Below, one piece after another: positions 49,805 to 63,485 of a stretch of DNA of 64,000 nt. The translations under genes and the position numbers were made by a program. The notes under the pieces were generated by a model. It worked only from the letters and a program-made list of their open reading frames with translations. It did no database searches and was not told the DNA's origin. Origin of the DNA: Sipunculus nudus (lineage: Eukaryota > Annelida > Sipuncula > Golfingiida > Sipunculidae); assembly GCA_026874595.1 (NCBI GenBank), contig CM049310.1:14544058-14608057 (forward strand), read 5' to 3'. How positions within the stretch are numbered: the first letter of the stretch is position 1; the number at the start of each line of letters is the position of its first letter.

Positions 49805-51589
49805 CATGTGACAGTGAGCAGATAATTGTAAATAGTTAGACCAAATATTTATTTATAACTGTTCCTTTGTCATTCGTTTATTCAATAATCATATATATGT
49901 TTTTTAATCCAGCAAGAAAAAAAGATGAATAATGGTCGAATAATAATTATAAAATGTCTTTCGGATATTTTCATGCAGCTCAATATCAGCCATGAAAAGT
50001 TTGTTTAATATGGTGACAAAAGTTATATTCCAGTGAAGTTATAGAGGAAAAATTCAAAATACCTACACGACATCTATTTTGAAAGCACAAAAAAAATAAA
50101 TTCAAATCTAGATTAAAAAGGCATGCTGCTAAGATGAGCAACAGTTGCTATGGAAGACAGAAGGCGCCATCATTGAATATTTATTTGGTGCTGGTCTCCG
50201 CCAATCTCCGTACAAATCTCTTGACCTGCGGTTACAGAGAACAAATCAGGAGAGCCGTAGCCATCACTGATTGGGTCGGTGCCAGTCCTAGACATTGAGC
50301 AGGCCATTACTTCACTAGGCCTAAGAAGAAATCTCTACGTGAGAGACTGTAAAAGTTTGTTTGATCTCAGCGCTGTCCGTTTATCACCGCATTTAATGAA
50401 AACCAGTGGGTAGACATTTGAGGAAACACCTAAAGGTCGAAAATGAAACGTGTTTATAGAAATAAAACCTTAGACTAGAGGCTCCATTCAAAATCAAGCC
50501 ATACACTGTCACGGGACTGCCACAGACCTGGAAAGCCCAGACGGTTGTTAAGGACGATTCCCTCTCATTTATCATTTGGCGGAAATGTATACAAAACAAG
50601 CTGTAACGCTGGTATTCTGAGACTGAAGGACTGGAATTATTTGATATGAATATATGAATATTGCGACCCTAAGGAAAGTCAAGAGAGTTATATAATGAAG
50701 CCTGTACAATGGCAAAATGAGTCGTGTGATTTTTCTTGTGATTTCTAAAAGTGAGTCAACCAAGTTTAAGGCTGCATATAATAACGCTCAGATGACAGAA
50801 CGTGTCTTTACACTCTCCGACTCTTAAAGAAGCATGTCCTACTCACTGATTTTCAATATATTAAGCATGAATCACGAGAGATGTGTCAGTTTGCTCGTAA
50901 TATATGGGAATAATAGCATGAGTAAGCCCCCCCCCCCCCCACCCCAAAAAAAAAAAAAAAAAAACAATGTTCTCAGGCACCGCCCGCGTCAATTTTAACC
51001 TCCCGCGTTATTTTTTTTTTCTTTTTAATTTTATTTTCATCTTTTAAGGAGATACAATAATACAATTTTGATCAGATTTCCTTTGTTATGTAGTGCTTTT
51101 ACCTGTTTAGCAAAAATTCAAATGTTTTATTATCATGCTTTTCCCTGATCATATGACATTTTTATCGAAACATACAAAAAAGGAAAAAAAAATGGGTTAA
51201 ATCTAAAAGTGTAAACAGTAAAGCATCTAACACACATAAAATTGTTATGAAACAACAATACATACAATATCTATAAGCTTTTGTTTCGGGGTCCGCGGCG
51301 ATGATTAATGTGAAGTCCGAGTCCGGGTTTTACCAAGTAACCTGTCAGATCATTCAACCATATTCATTTCTTCGCTTTAAATTCATTTCAAAATCTAATA
51401 CTACCATTCAGAGTGGACCATTGATATTTTCCACATTTGCATTCTATTTCCAAAAAGTAAAAACATCAACGAAAGAATGACTTGAGCCTAATTAACTGGA
51501 GTCAACCACAAAACTAGGGACCCATGGGTCTCGACGCTCTGCTCCATTTGTCTATGAGGATATATGTTTATGAGGTTTTCCAAAATATT

Positions 51590-52560
51590 GGTCCTGTGAT
51601 CAGTTTGAAGCCAACCTGTCTACCCAAACTGAAGTTATCATTCATAAACTAATTTGTGAATGGATGGGTCCTGTGACCTTAACCTTTGACCTTATGACCC
51701 AAAATTCAAAAGGAAACTTCCCCTATTGGCAGGTGCACCACATGTTGATGATGGAAGGATTGAGATGCAAAGTTTGGCTTAAAATGTATCCACAATCTTT
51801 CTAAAGTAGTGGGTCCTGTGACCTTGACCTTTGATCTCATGACCCGAGAATCAACAGTTCTTACTTTAGTGGTGGGCCATATATAAGTCAACTTTGAAAC
51901 CAATATTTCAAACCAAACTGGTGTTATCATCTGGAAACTAATATGTGGATTGATGGCCCCCATGACCTTGACCTTGTGACCCCAAAATCCATAAGTTACT
52001 TCCACAATTGGCATGTGAACAACATCTGGAAGATAGAATGTTTGGGAAAGAAAGTTTGGCTTAAAATACATCAACAATCTTTTAAAGAAGTGGGTCCTGT
52101 GACCTTGACCTTTGGCCTTTGGCCCCAAAATCAAAAGGGTTCTTACACTATTGGTGGGTCATATATAAGTTAAAATTGAAACCAATATGTCAATTCGAAC
52201 TGGAGATATCAACCAGAAACAAATATGTGGACTGATGGGCCCCTGTGACGATGACTTTTGACCTGGTGACCCCCAAATCAATCAGTTTCTTCCCCTATTG
52301 GCAGCTCATCTATATGTGCAAGAAGGAAGGTTTTGGATGAAAAGTTTGGCTTAAAATGCAGCCATAATCCTGTGACCTTGAACTTTGACCTCATGACCCC
52401 AATACCATATAGGTTCTTGCTTTAGTTGTGGGCCATATGTATAGTCAAGTTTGAAATCCATGTGTCAATTCAACCTGGAGTTATCATCTGAACAAATTTG
52501 TGACAAACAGACAGACAGGGTGATAACTATATGGCATCCACTTGTGATCAATAAACACAC
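51590..52560 (+). repeat. Family C array with nuclear-receptor-type half-sites, in duplication copy 1
   Basis: Alternating ~140-bp subunits (dimer about 280 bp) each contain a phrase close to CTGTGACCTTGACCTTTGAC followed by CTCATGACCCC, then GGTTCTTRCTTTAGT or CTTCCCCTATTGGCA text. TGACCTTGA (reverse of TCAAGGTCA) occurs at 51,819, 51,963, 52,100 and 52,373. No protein is evident. Confidence 0.9.
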
Positions 52561-52711
52561 CAGGTTTTGGGACACTAGATGTAATTACAACTGAGAAACT
52601 GACATGATTGTTGTCATTTAATAGTAAAAAAAATTAAAAAACTTTCGTTAAAATAACAAAAAAAATACAGGTGGCGCCACCACTTTTTGGGAACTGACAA
52701 AAAACTAGTCA

Positions 52712-53021
52712 TGGTCAATATCCAAGGCAAGATTCATGACAATCCATGCATTATCTATCAAGATATTGGAGGTTTTGTATTATATTTTTGATTATTCTGG
52801 GGGTACTTTCAAGCCCCATAGCTCGGAGGGTATAGGTTGCAGTGACCTAATTTCAGGTTTCCAAGGAGATTTTTTATTGACCTCCATGGAAATACACTTA
52901 GAAGTTTCTAGGTCCAGCAGTTACGATTTGTGCCCTGCTAACGGACGCCCGGACGGCCGGACGGACGACGAACAAAGCGCCATTCCTATACCTCAGTTGA
53001 CTTACAATCAGCTGAGCTAAA
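52712..53021 (+). repeat. Family B interspersed repeat with ACGG tract, in duplication copy 1
   Basis: One monomer (ATTATTCTGGGGGTACTTTC, CCTAATTTCAGGTTTCCAAG, CAGTTACGATTTGTGCC), an ACGG-like tract at 52,940-52,970 and the tail CAATCAGCTGAGCTAAAT, as at 46,690-47,030. AGGTGGCGCCACC lies just before it at 52,671. Confidence 0.8.
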
Positions 53022-54056
53022 TACCTTGTATGGGGTCAGGCCATGACATCCGATAAGACACGAAAAGATGCAAAGTGGTAAAATGTAAATGTTGGATCTC
53101 GTCTTTTATATATCATATTATCTCTCATATGCCCGAAAACCATCAGTTTTGCGTGCCTAACTTTGTGATATAATTCAAGGTTAAAAGAACAATCGCTAAA
53201 TTTCACAGGACTTCCCTTGGTGGAATGAGAGTATTTATTGTGCAGTGAAACCATAAAATCGTTCATATATTTGTTGCTGTATACGCAACATATATTTTAG
53301 ATTCTGACCATATGAAAAATACGGAGAAAAATAAGATAACATGCATAAATAGTGGCAGTGAGGAACTGAGTCCCAATGATCATTCATATGAGATTCAAAT
53401 TTAGATACTTTAAAGATGACATACTTCCGTGTTTTCTGGATTACGTTTAAGGAACCGATCTGCTTACAAGGGGGAATTCAAGGTGAACGCTTCATTTCAC
53501 GCAGCCACGGAGCATCTGAACCGGTTAGATACAAAACGGTCGTTACAAATTACTGAATATGACCCGCGCCATTGTTGGAACGAGGCCAGCAAATTACATT
53601 GTCAGCTTGCTCAAGTCTCAAAAGTACCTGCATCTTTTTTGACATGCCATACCCGACAGTGAGAAATTATATTACCTGTTTCCTGTAGGATTCTAACGGT
53701 TAATGAATTTATAAAGCAAAATTGCATCGGAGTTCCAGATGCATTCCGAAAGGTATTTCATTATCCAACAGGAAAATCAACTGATTTTTTGTCAGCTGTT
53801 ATATAAAAAGCTGATTTTTATCAATTCTTATATAAAACCATGTATGTACGGGCACAAGCCATCAGAATTGCATTTCGGATATTTATGGCACTTGATTGGC
53901 AATCACACACAGAGTTGGAGACTTTTCCATTATCCAGAACTGATTATCATCACGTTTCGTCTTAGTTTATGGGGGATGCTGTACTGTCATTCGAAAATCA
54001 CGACAAATTTCCGCGTATACTTCTCATGTAAGGGTCTGTGAGAGAGTATCTGCATG

Positions 54057-54058
<2 letters not shown>

Positions 54059-54099
<41 letters not shown>
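54059..54099. repeat. (TA)n microsatellite, duplication copy 1
   Basis: 41 bp of TA. The counterpart at 60,339-60,375 has 37 bp. Confidence 0.95.
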
Positions 54100-54101
<2 letters not shown>

Positions 54102-54710
54102 TTATTGGAAATGCTGCATGTGATTCGGTAGAGAAAATCATACACTTCAGAAGTTTAGTAACTTAACTTTATTAATCCATATAGGGAGTTGTTGATCACA
54201 ACGTGATAGGAGCTCGTCAATATAATCAGAAGTGCTGTGTCAATTAATCGATTATATCGATGACTGGTCGTTTTCTTTCATGATCAATTAAATCAATTAC
54301 ATTGTTTAATAATGCATCATTTACAGGTATGTACATGCACATATTATCCAGAAGAAAAATATTCTCATCCTGTGAAAGATAAAAAAAAGTTGGGACACAA
54401 AAAAGCGAACAGAATTAAAACTGAATCTTCTTCAGCGAACAAGCGTCTACACCCTGGCCGTTATCGAGAACTTTCAGCGTGATGTACAAAAAGTCAGATG
54501 GAATTTTATCGGTCAATATAATTCTACATATCAAATTTCATGGTAATCTTGAGGGTACATTAACAATAATCGATTTGTAATCGATCATTGGTCGTTTTTC
54601 TTTTTTCAATCATCGAATGTGATTTCACAACCAATTCTTTACAGTTCAGTAGCATTATCAGTCTGCATCCAAATACATTTGACTGGGCCTCACTTGGTGT
54701 ATTTGTTGAA

Positions 54711-54740
54711 GCCGGTCGCTTAGCTCAGCAGGTAGGCATT
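54711..54740 (+). other. Orphan tRNA-like A-box segment
   Basis: GCCGGTCGCTTAGCTCAGCA then GGTAGGCATT looks like the 5' part of a tRNA or SINE head (D-arm TTAGCTCAGCAGGTAGG). No anticodon arm or B-box follows, so it is not a tRNA gene. It is repeated at 60,987 in the second copy. Confidence 0.4.
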
Positions 54741-57700
54741 CATTCAGGTGTAATAATTATCAGCTTAAATGTACATTGCCATTAGTTTTGTTTCCATGAA
54801 GACATTTGAGACTTTTCTCAGAAGCCTCTTTAGACTTAATATTTTAATACTTAATACTAATAATACTTTCATCTAAATAAACAATTATTAAATTATATTA
54901 AAGTATATATGTGGTTGTCATTGAACAAAATCCTCAGAGTGCTACTATATTAAGCCCTGGTAAGATAGCGTCCGTCAGCTGTTAACTGGCCAATCAGCTC
55001 CTAGCTGCCTATGTTATATAAAGCCTTTGTCCAACAGTGATCATAAGCAGCACCACTTGAAACCTTGGATCATTGGATAAAAGACTCATGATCTACATCA
55101 AATGTAGTTTTTCTGCCAAGATCGAAACAAAGTCGCCTGAGACAGCCTGAGAGGGAAGATGCTATCAGAACATATTTCGTCCAAATTAAAGGGGCCCAAT
55201 CATCTATCTGACCTTTATAAACTAAAGGTTATCCCTTGGAGGTGTTATAAAAATAGGCCTGAAAACGTGAATTCACCGCAGACAGGCTACTTGTTTTGAA
55301 TATATCGATGTGTTTATAATATGTACGGGCCCGCCGAAATAATCAAAACAAATTCAACAAGGGCATCTTGCAGCAAGTCTGATAAGCCAGAGCCTTGCAA
55401 ATGGGGTTTTGCAACAAGTGACCTTTCTACCTCCGCATATATGTAACCTACCACCTTTGTTACATGTTTTTCCCGTTTGTCAACATTGCTGTGTTTACAG
55501 ACACGTTTTTGATATAAAAAAAAGTTCATACATCGGTCACGAAGGCGTTCTAAGATCTGAGGAAAACTAGCATGACACTAAACAGAACCTTGTTTGGACC
55601 GCCCCCTTTATCCGGATCCAACCCAAAATTTATAAGGGTCTTCCTTGGTAGGTGTCCAATCCTTCCACAAATGTTCATTGGAATCGGTACAGTGAAAACA
55701 TACTTTTCTTGCCGGAAATTATTAAAACATGGCCTGAGAAATTTTGATTTAATACCTGGTTTCTTTTCACCCATTCTATGTATCTAGATCGAACAGACTT
55801 ACAAATTTACGTAATCCTGTGGATTAAGATTTGCTTTTCGTGGAATTTCCTGATAAGCAATATCCATGAATGTAAACAGCCAATGAAAATTGTTAACAGA
55901 TAGACTTAATGGTATCGCTATTTCATCCATTATTCTCTGCTTAACGCTTCCTACCCGTGTGACCATCATGACTGCGTGCGATAAATAATTCCATTCTTAT
56001 GCTCAATTTAAAAAATTCCATATACTTTTTCCATATAAAGATTCTAAATTCCTACAAGTGTTTGAGTTGAGATTCCGAGCCATGTGACAGTGAGCAGATA
56101 ATTGTAAATAGTTAGACCAAATATTTATTTATAACTGTTCCTTTGTCATTCGTTTATTCAATAATCATATATATGTTTTTTAATCCAGCAAGAAAAAAAG
56201 ATGAATAATGGTCGAATAATAATTATAAAATGTCTTTCGGATATTTTCATGCAGCTCAATATCAGCCATGAAAAGTTTGTTTAATATGGTGACAAAAGTT
56301 ATATTCCAGTGAAGTTATAGAGGAAAAATTCAAAATACCTACACGACATCTATTTTGAAAGCACAAAAAAAATAAATTCAAATCTAGATTAAAAAGGCAT
56401 GCTGCTAAGATGAGCAACAGTTGCTATGGAAGACAGAAGGCGCCATCATTGAATATTTATTTGGTGCTGGTCTCCGCCAATCTCCGTACAAATCTCTTGA
56501 CCTGCGGTTACAGAGAACAAATCAGGAGAGCCGTAGCCATCACTGATTGGGTCGGTGCCAGTCCTAGACATTGAGCAGGCCATTACTTCACTAGGCCTAA
56601 GAAGAAATCTCTACGTGAGAGACTGTAAAAGTTTGTTTGATCTCAGCGCTGTCCGTTTATCACCGCATTTAATGAAAACCAGTGGGTAGACATTTGAGGA
56701 AACACCTAAAGGTCGAAAATGAAACGTGTTTATAGAAATAAAACCTTAGACTAGAGGCTCCATTCAAAATCAAGCCATACACTGTCACGGGACTGCCACA
56801 GACCTGGAAAGCCCAGACGGTTGTTAAGGACGATTCCCTCTCATTTATCATTTGGCGGAAATGTATACAAAACAAGCTGTAACGCTGGTATTCTGAGACT
56901 GAAGGACTGGAATTATTTGATATGAATATATGAATATTGCGACCCTAAGGAAAGTCAAGAGAGTTATATAATGAAGCCTGTACAATGGCAAAATGAGTCG
57001 TGTGATTTTTCTTGTGATTTCTAAAAGTGAGTCAACCAAGTTTAAGGCTGCATATAATAACGCTCAGATGACAGAACGTGTCTTTACACTCTCCGACTCT
57101 TAAAGAAGCATGTCCTACTCACTGATTTTCAATATATTAAGCATGAATCACGAGAGATGTGTCAGTTTGCTCGTAATATATGGGAATAATAGCATGAGTA
57201 AGCCCCCCCCCCCCCCCCCCACCCCAAAAAAAAAAAAAAAAAAACAATGTTCTCAGGCACCGCCCGCGTCAATTTTAACCTCCCGCGTTATTTTTTTTTT
57301 CTTTTTAATTTTATTTTCATCTTTTAAGGAGATACAATAATACAATTTTGATCAGATTTCCTTTGTTATGTAGTGCTTTTACCTGTTTAGCAAAAATTCA
57401 AATGTTTTATTATCATGCTTTTCCCTGATCATATGACATTTTTATCGAAACATACAAAAAAGGAAAAAAAAATGGGTTAAATCTAAAAGTGTAAACAGTA
57501 AAGCATCTAACACACATAAAATTGTTATGAAACAACAATACATACAATATCTATAAGCTTTTGTTTCGGGGTCCGCGGCGATGATTAATGTGAAGTCCGA
57601 GTCCGGGTTTTACCAAGTAACCTGTCAGATCATTCAACCATATTCATTTCTTCGCTTTAAATTCATTTCAAAATCTAATACTACCATTCAGAGTGGACCA

Positions 57701-57869
57701 TTGATATTTTCCACATTTGCATTCTATTTCCAAAAAGTAAAAACATCAACGAAAGAATGACTTGAGCCTAATTAACTGGAGTCAACCACAAAACTAGGGA
57801 CCCATGGGTCTCGACGCTCTGCTCCATTTGTCTATGAGGATATATGTTTATGAGGTTTTCCAAAATATT

Positions 57870-58840
57870 GGTCCTGTGATCAGTTTGAAGCCAACCTGTC
57901 TACCCAAACTGAAGTTATCATTCATAAACTAATTTGTGAATGGATGGGTCCTGTGACCTTAACCTTTGACCTTATGACCCAAAATTCAAAAGGAAACTTC
58001 CCCTATTGGCAGGTGCACCACATGTTGATGATGGAAGGATTGAGATGCAAAGTTTGGCTTAAAATGTATCCACAATCTTTCTAAAGTAGTGGGTCCTGTG
58101 ACCTTGACCTTTGATCTCATGACCCGAGAATCAACAGTTCTTACTTTAGTGGTGGGCCATATATAAGTCAACTTTGAAACCAATATTTCAAACCAAACTG
58201 GTGTTATCATCTGGAAACTAATATGTGGATTGATGGCCCCCATGACCTTGACCTTGTGACCCCAAAATCCATAAGTTACTTCCACAATTGGCATGTGAAC
58301 AACATCTGGAAGATAGAATGTTTGGGAAAGAAAGTTTGGCTTAAAATACATCAACAATCTTTTAAAGAAGTGGGTCCTGTGACCTTGACCTTTGGCCTTT
58401 GGCCCCAAAATCAAAAGGGTTCTTACACTATTGGTGGGTCATATATAAGTTAAAATTGAAACCAATATGTCAATTCGAACTGGAGATATCAACCAGAAAC
58501 AAATATGTGGACTGATGGGCCCCTGTGACGATGACTTTTGACCTGGTGACCCCCAAATCAATCAGTTTCTTCCCCTATTGGCAGCTCATCTATATGTGCA
58601 AGAAGGAAGGTTTTGGATGAAAAGTTTGGCTTAAAATGCAGCCATAATCCTGTGACCTTGAACTTTGACCTCATGACCCCAATACCATATAGGTTCTTGC
58701 TTTAGTTGTGGGCCATATGTATAGTCAAGTTTGAAATCCATGTGTCAATTCAACCTGGAGTTATCATCTGAACAAATTTGTGACAAACAGACAGACAGGG
58801 TGATAACTATATGGCATCCACTTGTGATCAATAAACACAC
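57870..58840 (+). repeat. Family C array, in duplication copy 2
   Basis: Same as 51,590-52,560. TGACCTTGA falls at 58,099, 58,243, 58,380 and 58,653. Confidence 0.9.
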
Positions 58841-58991
58841 CAGGTTTTGGGACACTAGATGTAATTACAACTGAGAAACTGACATGATTGTTGTCATTTA
58901 ATAGTAAAAAAAATTAAAAAACTTTCGTTAAAATAACAAAAAAAATACAGGTGGCGCCACCACTTTTTGGGAACTGACAAAAAACTAGTCA

Positions 58992-59301
58992 TGGTCAATA
59001 TCCAAGGCAAGATTCATGACAATCCATGCATTATCTATCAAGATATTGGAGGTTTTGTATTATATTTTTGATTATTCTGGGGGTACTTTCAAGCCCCATA
59101 GCTCGGAGGGTATAGGTTGCAGTGACCTAATTTCAGGTTTCCAAGGAGATTTTTTATTGACCTCCATGGAAATACACTTAGAAGTTTCTAGGTCCAGCAG
59201 TTACGATTTGTGCCCTGCTAACGGACGCCCGGACGGCCGGACGGACGACGAACAAAGCGCCATTCCTATACCTCAGTTGACTTACAATCAGCTGAGCTAA
59301 A
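58992..59301 (+). repeat. Family B interspersed repeat, in duplication copy 2
   Basis: Same as 52,712-53,021. Confidence 0.8.
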
Positions 59302-60336
59302 TACCTTGTATGGGGTCAGGCCATGACATCCGATAAGACACGAAAAGATGCAAAGTGGTAAAATGTAAATGTTGGATCTCGTCTTTTATATATCATATTA
59401 TCTCTCATATGCCCGAAAACCATCAGTTTTGCGTGCCTAACTTTGTGATATAATTCAAGGTTAAAAGAACAATCGCTAAATTTCACAGGACTTCCCTTGG
59501 TGGAATGAGAGTATTTATTGTGCAGTGAAACCATAAAATCGTTCATATATTTGTTGCTGTATACGCAACATATATTTTAGATTCTGACCATATGAAAAAT
59601 ACGGAGAAAAATAAGATAACATGCATAAATAGTGGCAGTGAGGAACTGAGTCCCAATGATCATTCATATGAGATTCAAATTTAGATACTTTAAAGAGGAC
59701 ATACTTCCGTGTTTTCTGGATTACGTTTAAGGAACCGATCTGCTTACAAGGGGGAATTCAAGGTGAACGCTTCATTTCACGCAGCCACGGAGCATCTGAA
59801 CCGGTTAGATACAAAACGGTCGTTACAAATTACTGAATATGACCCGCGCCATTGTTGGAACGAGGCCAGCAAATTACATTGTCAGCTTGCTCAAGTCTCA
59901 AAAGTACCTGCATCTTTTTTGACATGCCATACCCGACAGTGAGAAATTATATTACCTGTTTCCTGTAGGATTCTAACGGTTAATGAATTTATAAAGCAAA
60001 ATTGCATCGGAGTTCCAGATGCATTCCGAAAGGTATTTCATTATCCAACAGGAAAATCAACTGATTTTTTGTCAGCTGTTATATAAAAAGCTGATTTTTA
60101 TCAATTCTTATATAAAACCATGTATGTACGGGCACAAGCCATCAGAATTGCATTTCGGATATTTATGGCACTTGATTGGCAATCACACACAGAGTTGGAG
60201 ACTTTTCCATTATCCAGAACTGATTATCATCACGTTTCGTCTTAGTTTATGGGGGATGCTGTACTGTCATTCGAAAATCACGACAAATTTCCGCGTATAC
60301 TTCTCATGTAAGGGTCTGTGAGAGAGTATCTGCATG

Positions 60337-60338
<2 letters not shown>

Positions 60339-60375
<37 letters not shown>
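60339..60375. repeat. (TA)n microsatellite, duplication copy 2
   Basis: 37 bp of TA, two repeats shorter than the copy 1 counterpart. Confidence 0.95.
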
Positions 60376-60377
<2 letters not shown>

Positions 60378-62356
60378 TTATTGGAAATGCTGCATGTGAT
60401 TCGGTAGAGAAAATCATACACTTCAGAAGTTTAGTAACTTAACTTTATTAATCCATATAGGGAGTTGTTGATCACAACGTGATAGGAGCTCGTCAATATA
60501 ATCAGAAGTGCTGTGTCAATTAATCGATTATATCGATGACTGGTCGTTTTCTTTCATGATCAATTAAATCAATTACATTGTTTAATAATGCATCATTTAC
60601 AGGTATGTACATGCACATATTATCCAGAAGAAAAATATTCTCATCCTGTGAAAGATAAAAAAAAGTTGGGACACAAAAAAGCGAACAGAATTAAAACTGA
60701 ATCTTCTTCAGCGAACAAGCGTCTACACCCTGGCCGTTATCGAGAACTTTCAGCGTGATGTACAAAAAGTCAGATGGAATTTTATCGGTCAATATAATTC
60801 TACATATCAAATTTCATGGTAATCTTGAGGGTACATTAACAATAATCGATTTGTAATCGATCATTGGTCGTTTTTCTTTTTTCAATCATCGAATGTGATT
60901 TCACAACCAATTCTTTACAGTTCAGTAGCATTATCAGTCTGCATCCAAATACATTTGACTGGGCCTCACTTGGTGTATTTGTTGAAGCCGGTCGCTTAGC
61001 TCAGCAGGTAGGCATTCATTCAGGTGTAATAATTATCAGCTTAAATGTACATTGCCATTAGTTTTGTTTCCATGAAGACATTTGAGACTTTTCTCAGAAG
61101 CCTCTTTAGACTTAATATTTTAATACTTAATACTAATAATACTTTCATCTAAATAAACAATTATTAAATTATATTAAAGTATATATGTGGTTGTCATTGA
61201 ACAAAATCCTCAGAGTGCTACTATATTAAGCCCTGGTAAGATAGCGTCCGTCAGCTGTTAACTGGCCAATCAGCTCCTAGCTGCCTATGTTATATAAAGC
61301 CTTTGTCCAACAGTGATCATAAGCAGCACCACTTGAAACCTTGGATCATTGGATAAAAGACTCATGATCTACATCAAATGTAGTTTTTCTGCCAAGATCG
61401 AAACAAAGTCGCCTGAGACAGCCTGAGAGGGAAGATGCTATCAGAACATATTTCGTCCAAATTAAAGGGGCCCAATCATCTATCTGACCTTTATAAACTA
61501 AAGGTTATCCCTTGGAGGTGTTATAAAAATAGGCCTGAAAACGTGAATTCACCGCAGACAGGCTACTTGTTTTGAATATATCGATGTGTTTATAATATGT
61601 ACGGGCCCGCCGAAATAATCAAAACAAATTCAACAAGGGCATCTTGCAGCAAGTCTGATAAGCCAGAGCCTTGCAAATGGGGTTTTGCAACAAGTGACCT
61701 TTCTACCTCCGCATATATGTAACCTACCACCTTTGTTACATGTTTTTCCCGTTTGTCAACATTGCTGTGTTTACAGACACGTTTTTGATATAAAAAAAAG
61801 TTCATACATCGGTCACGAAGGCGTTCTAAGATCTGAGGAAAACTAGCATGACACTAAACAGAACCTTGTTTGGACCGCCCCCTTTATCCGGATCCAACCC
61901 AAAATTTATAAGGGTCTTCCTTGGTAGGTGTCCAATCCTTCCACAAATGTTCATTGGAATCGGTACAGTGAAAACATACTTTTCTTGCCGGAAATTATTA
62001 AAACATGGCCTGAGAAATTTTGATTTAATACCTGGTTTCTTTTCACCCATTCTATGTATCTAGATCGAACAGACTTACAAATTTACGTAATCCTGTGGAT
62101 TAAGATTTGCTTTTCGTGGAATTTCCTGATAAGCAATATCCATGAATGTAAACAGCCAATGAAAATTGTTAACAGATAGACTTAATGGTATCGCTATTTC
62201 ATCCATTATTCTCTGCTTAACGCTTCCTACCCGTGTGACCATCATGACTGCGTGCGATAAATAATTCCATTCTTATGCTCAATTTAAAAAATTCCATATA
62301 CTTTTTCCATATAAAGATTCTAAATTCCTACAAGTGTTTGAGTTGAGATTCCGAGC

Positions 62357-62422
62357 AGAATCAAGTAGAATCGGTCTGTTTCTGATCCAATAAACCGATT
62401 TTATTTTCATGTATTGGCATAC

Positions 62423-62475
<53 letters not shown>

Positions 62476-63439
62476 TGTTATACTGAACTGAACAAAGAGT
62501 CCTTTCCCAGGTGCACACAGATGGGTTTTTTCGAGGTTACCTGAAACTGACACATGTCCAGGCACCGACATGTACATTTCGGTGTCACGTCGTGCAACTT
62601 GTAACCGTTTTAATTAAATCTAAACGTCTTCCAGCTGTTTACGGATAAATGTTATCCAGGGTAGTGAAACTTACAAAAGCCCAAGAACGTGTAAATTGTT
62701 TGACTCTCGTCAGCCAGTCCAAAACATCTTGTCGTGCCTCCATTGTGTTGTTTCCAAAACTTATTAGTTTCAACACCTGTATTAAAGAACCTGAGTTCCT
62801 GAGAGCCATTAACCTTAAAATCAAATAGTGCCGTTGAATTGTGTGTTTAATCATAATATTTCTGTAATTATTCCTGTTTGGAACAGTCTTTAGTCTACAT
62901 TAGTTAACAGATTTCCAACATTTGCGTGATAGTTAATTAAAAACAAACAAAATATAGCAGGTAATTATTCTTGCAAGGATTCTTAGAGAATCATTTTCAC
63001 CCAACACTCGTTAAGCCGATGTCTCAGGAAAAAGAAGCAAGAATCAAGCTCTCTCAAGTCAAATTCAAATCTTTTATACGGTCAAAGAAGATAAATAAAC
63101 AAGAAAGCAAAACGTATGGACAACGTCATAATAGTTTTTTTTTCCTTAAAACACAGCATAAATAATGTTTGGGAGCAAACGGTATTTATCTCATAAGTGC
63201 ATCATAATGAACACAGTAATTAATGCATGGCATCAAATTAACGTTCTGCTCACAAGAAATAAAGTCCTGTTTTAGGGCGGTAAAGATTCTCCGGTGCACA
63301 GATGTTTCTCGATAAAAAGTCAAATATTGTATCGGTATCGTCTGATGTCCTGTATCGATATCCTGTGAGATATTATTTCTTTAATAGTAAAAAGAAGAAT
63401 GTGGATTCATATTATTTCATATTAACTCAGCTTATATCC

Positions 63440-63485
<46 letters not shown>

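Larger units (their letters stand above)
49805..56080. repeat. 6,276-bp direct tandem duplication, copy 1
   Basis: The unit is repeated head to tail at 56,081-62,356. The two copies look identical except for a C14/C18 tract (50,927; 57,203), a 41/37-bp (TA)n tract (54,059; 60,339) and one substitution I noticed (T at 53,417, G at 59,697). The two length changes cancel, so both copies are 6,276 bp. Contents in order: about 1.1 kb of unrecognised DNA, C-run/A-run, family C array (51,590-52,560), family B repeat (52,712-53,021), about 1 kb without recognised features, (TA)n, then 2 kb of AT-rich DNA. No gene is recognised. Short open frames recur only because the DNA is copied. Confidence 0.97.
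56081..62356. repeat. 6,276-bp direct tandem duplication, copy 2
   Basis: Head-to-tail copy of 49,805-56,080. The junction reads TTCCGAGC then CATGTGACAG. The left outer border reads CCCCAGC then CATGTGACAG, and the right outer border TTCCGAGC then AGAATCAAG. AGC is therefore shared at all three borders. Internal features sit at +6,280 (between the C-run and the TA tract) or +6,276 elsewhere. Confidence 0.97.

Noticed and set aside
51706-52134. 142-codon minus-strand open frame, present in both duplication copies
   Set aside because: It lies entirely in the family C repeat array and its repeats follow the DNA motif. Duplication alone explains its recurrence.
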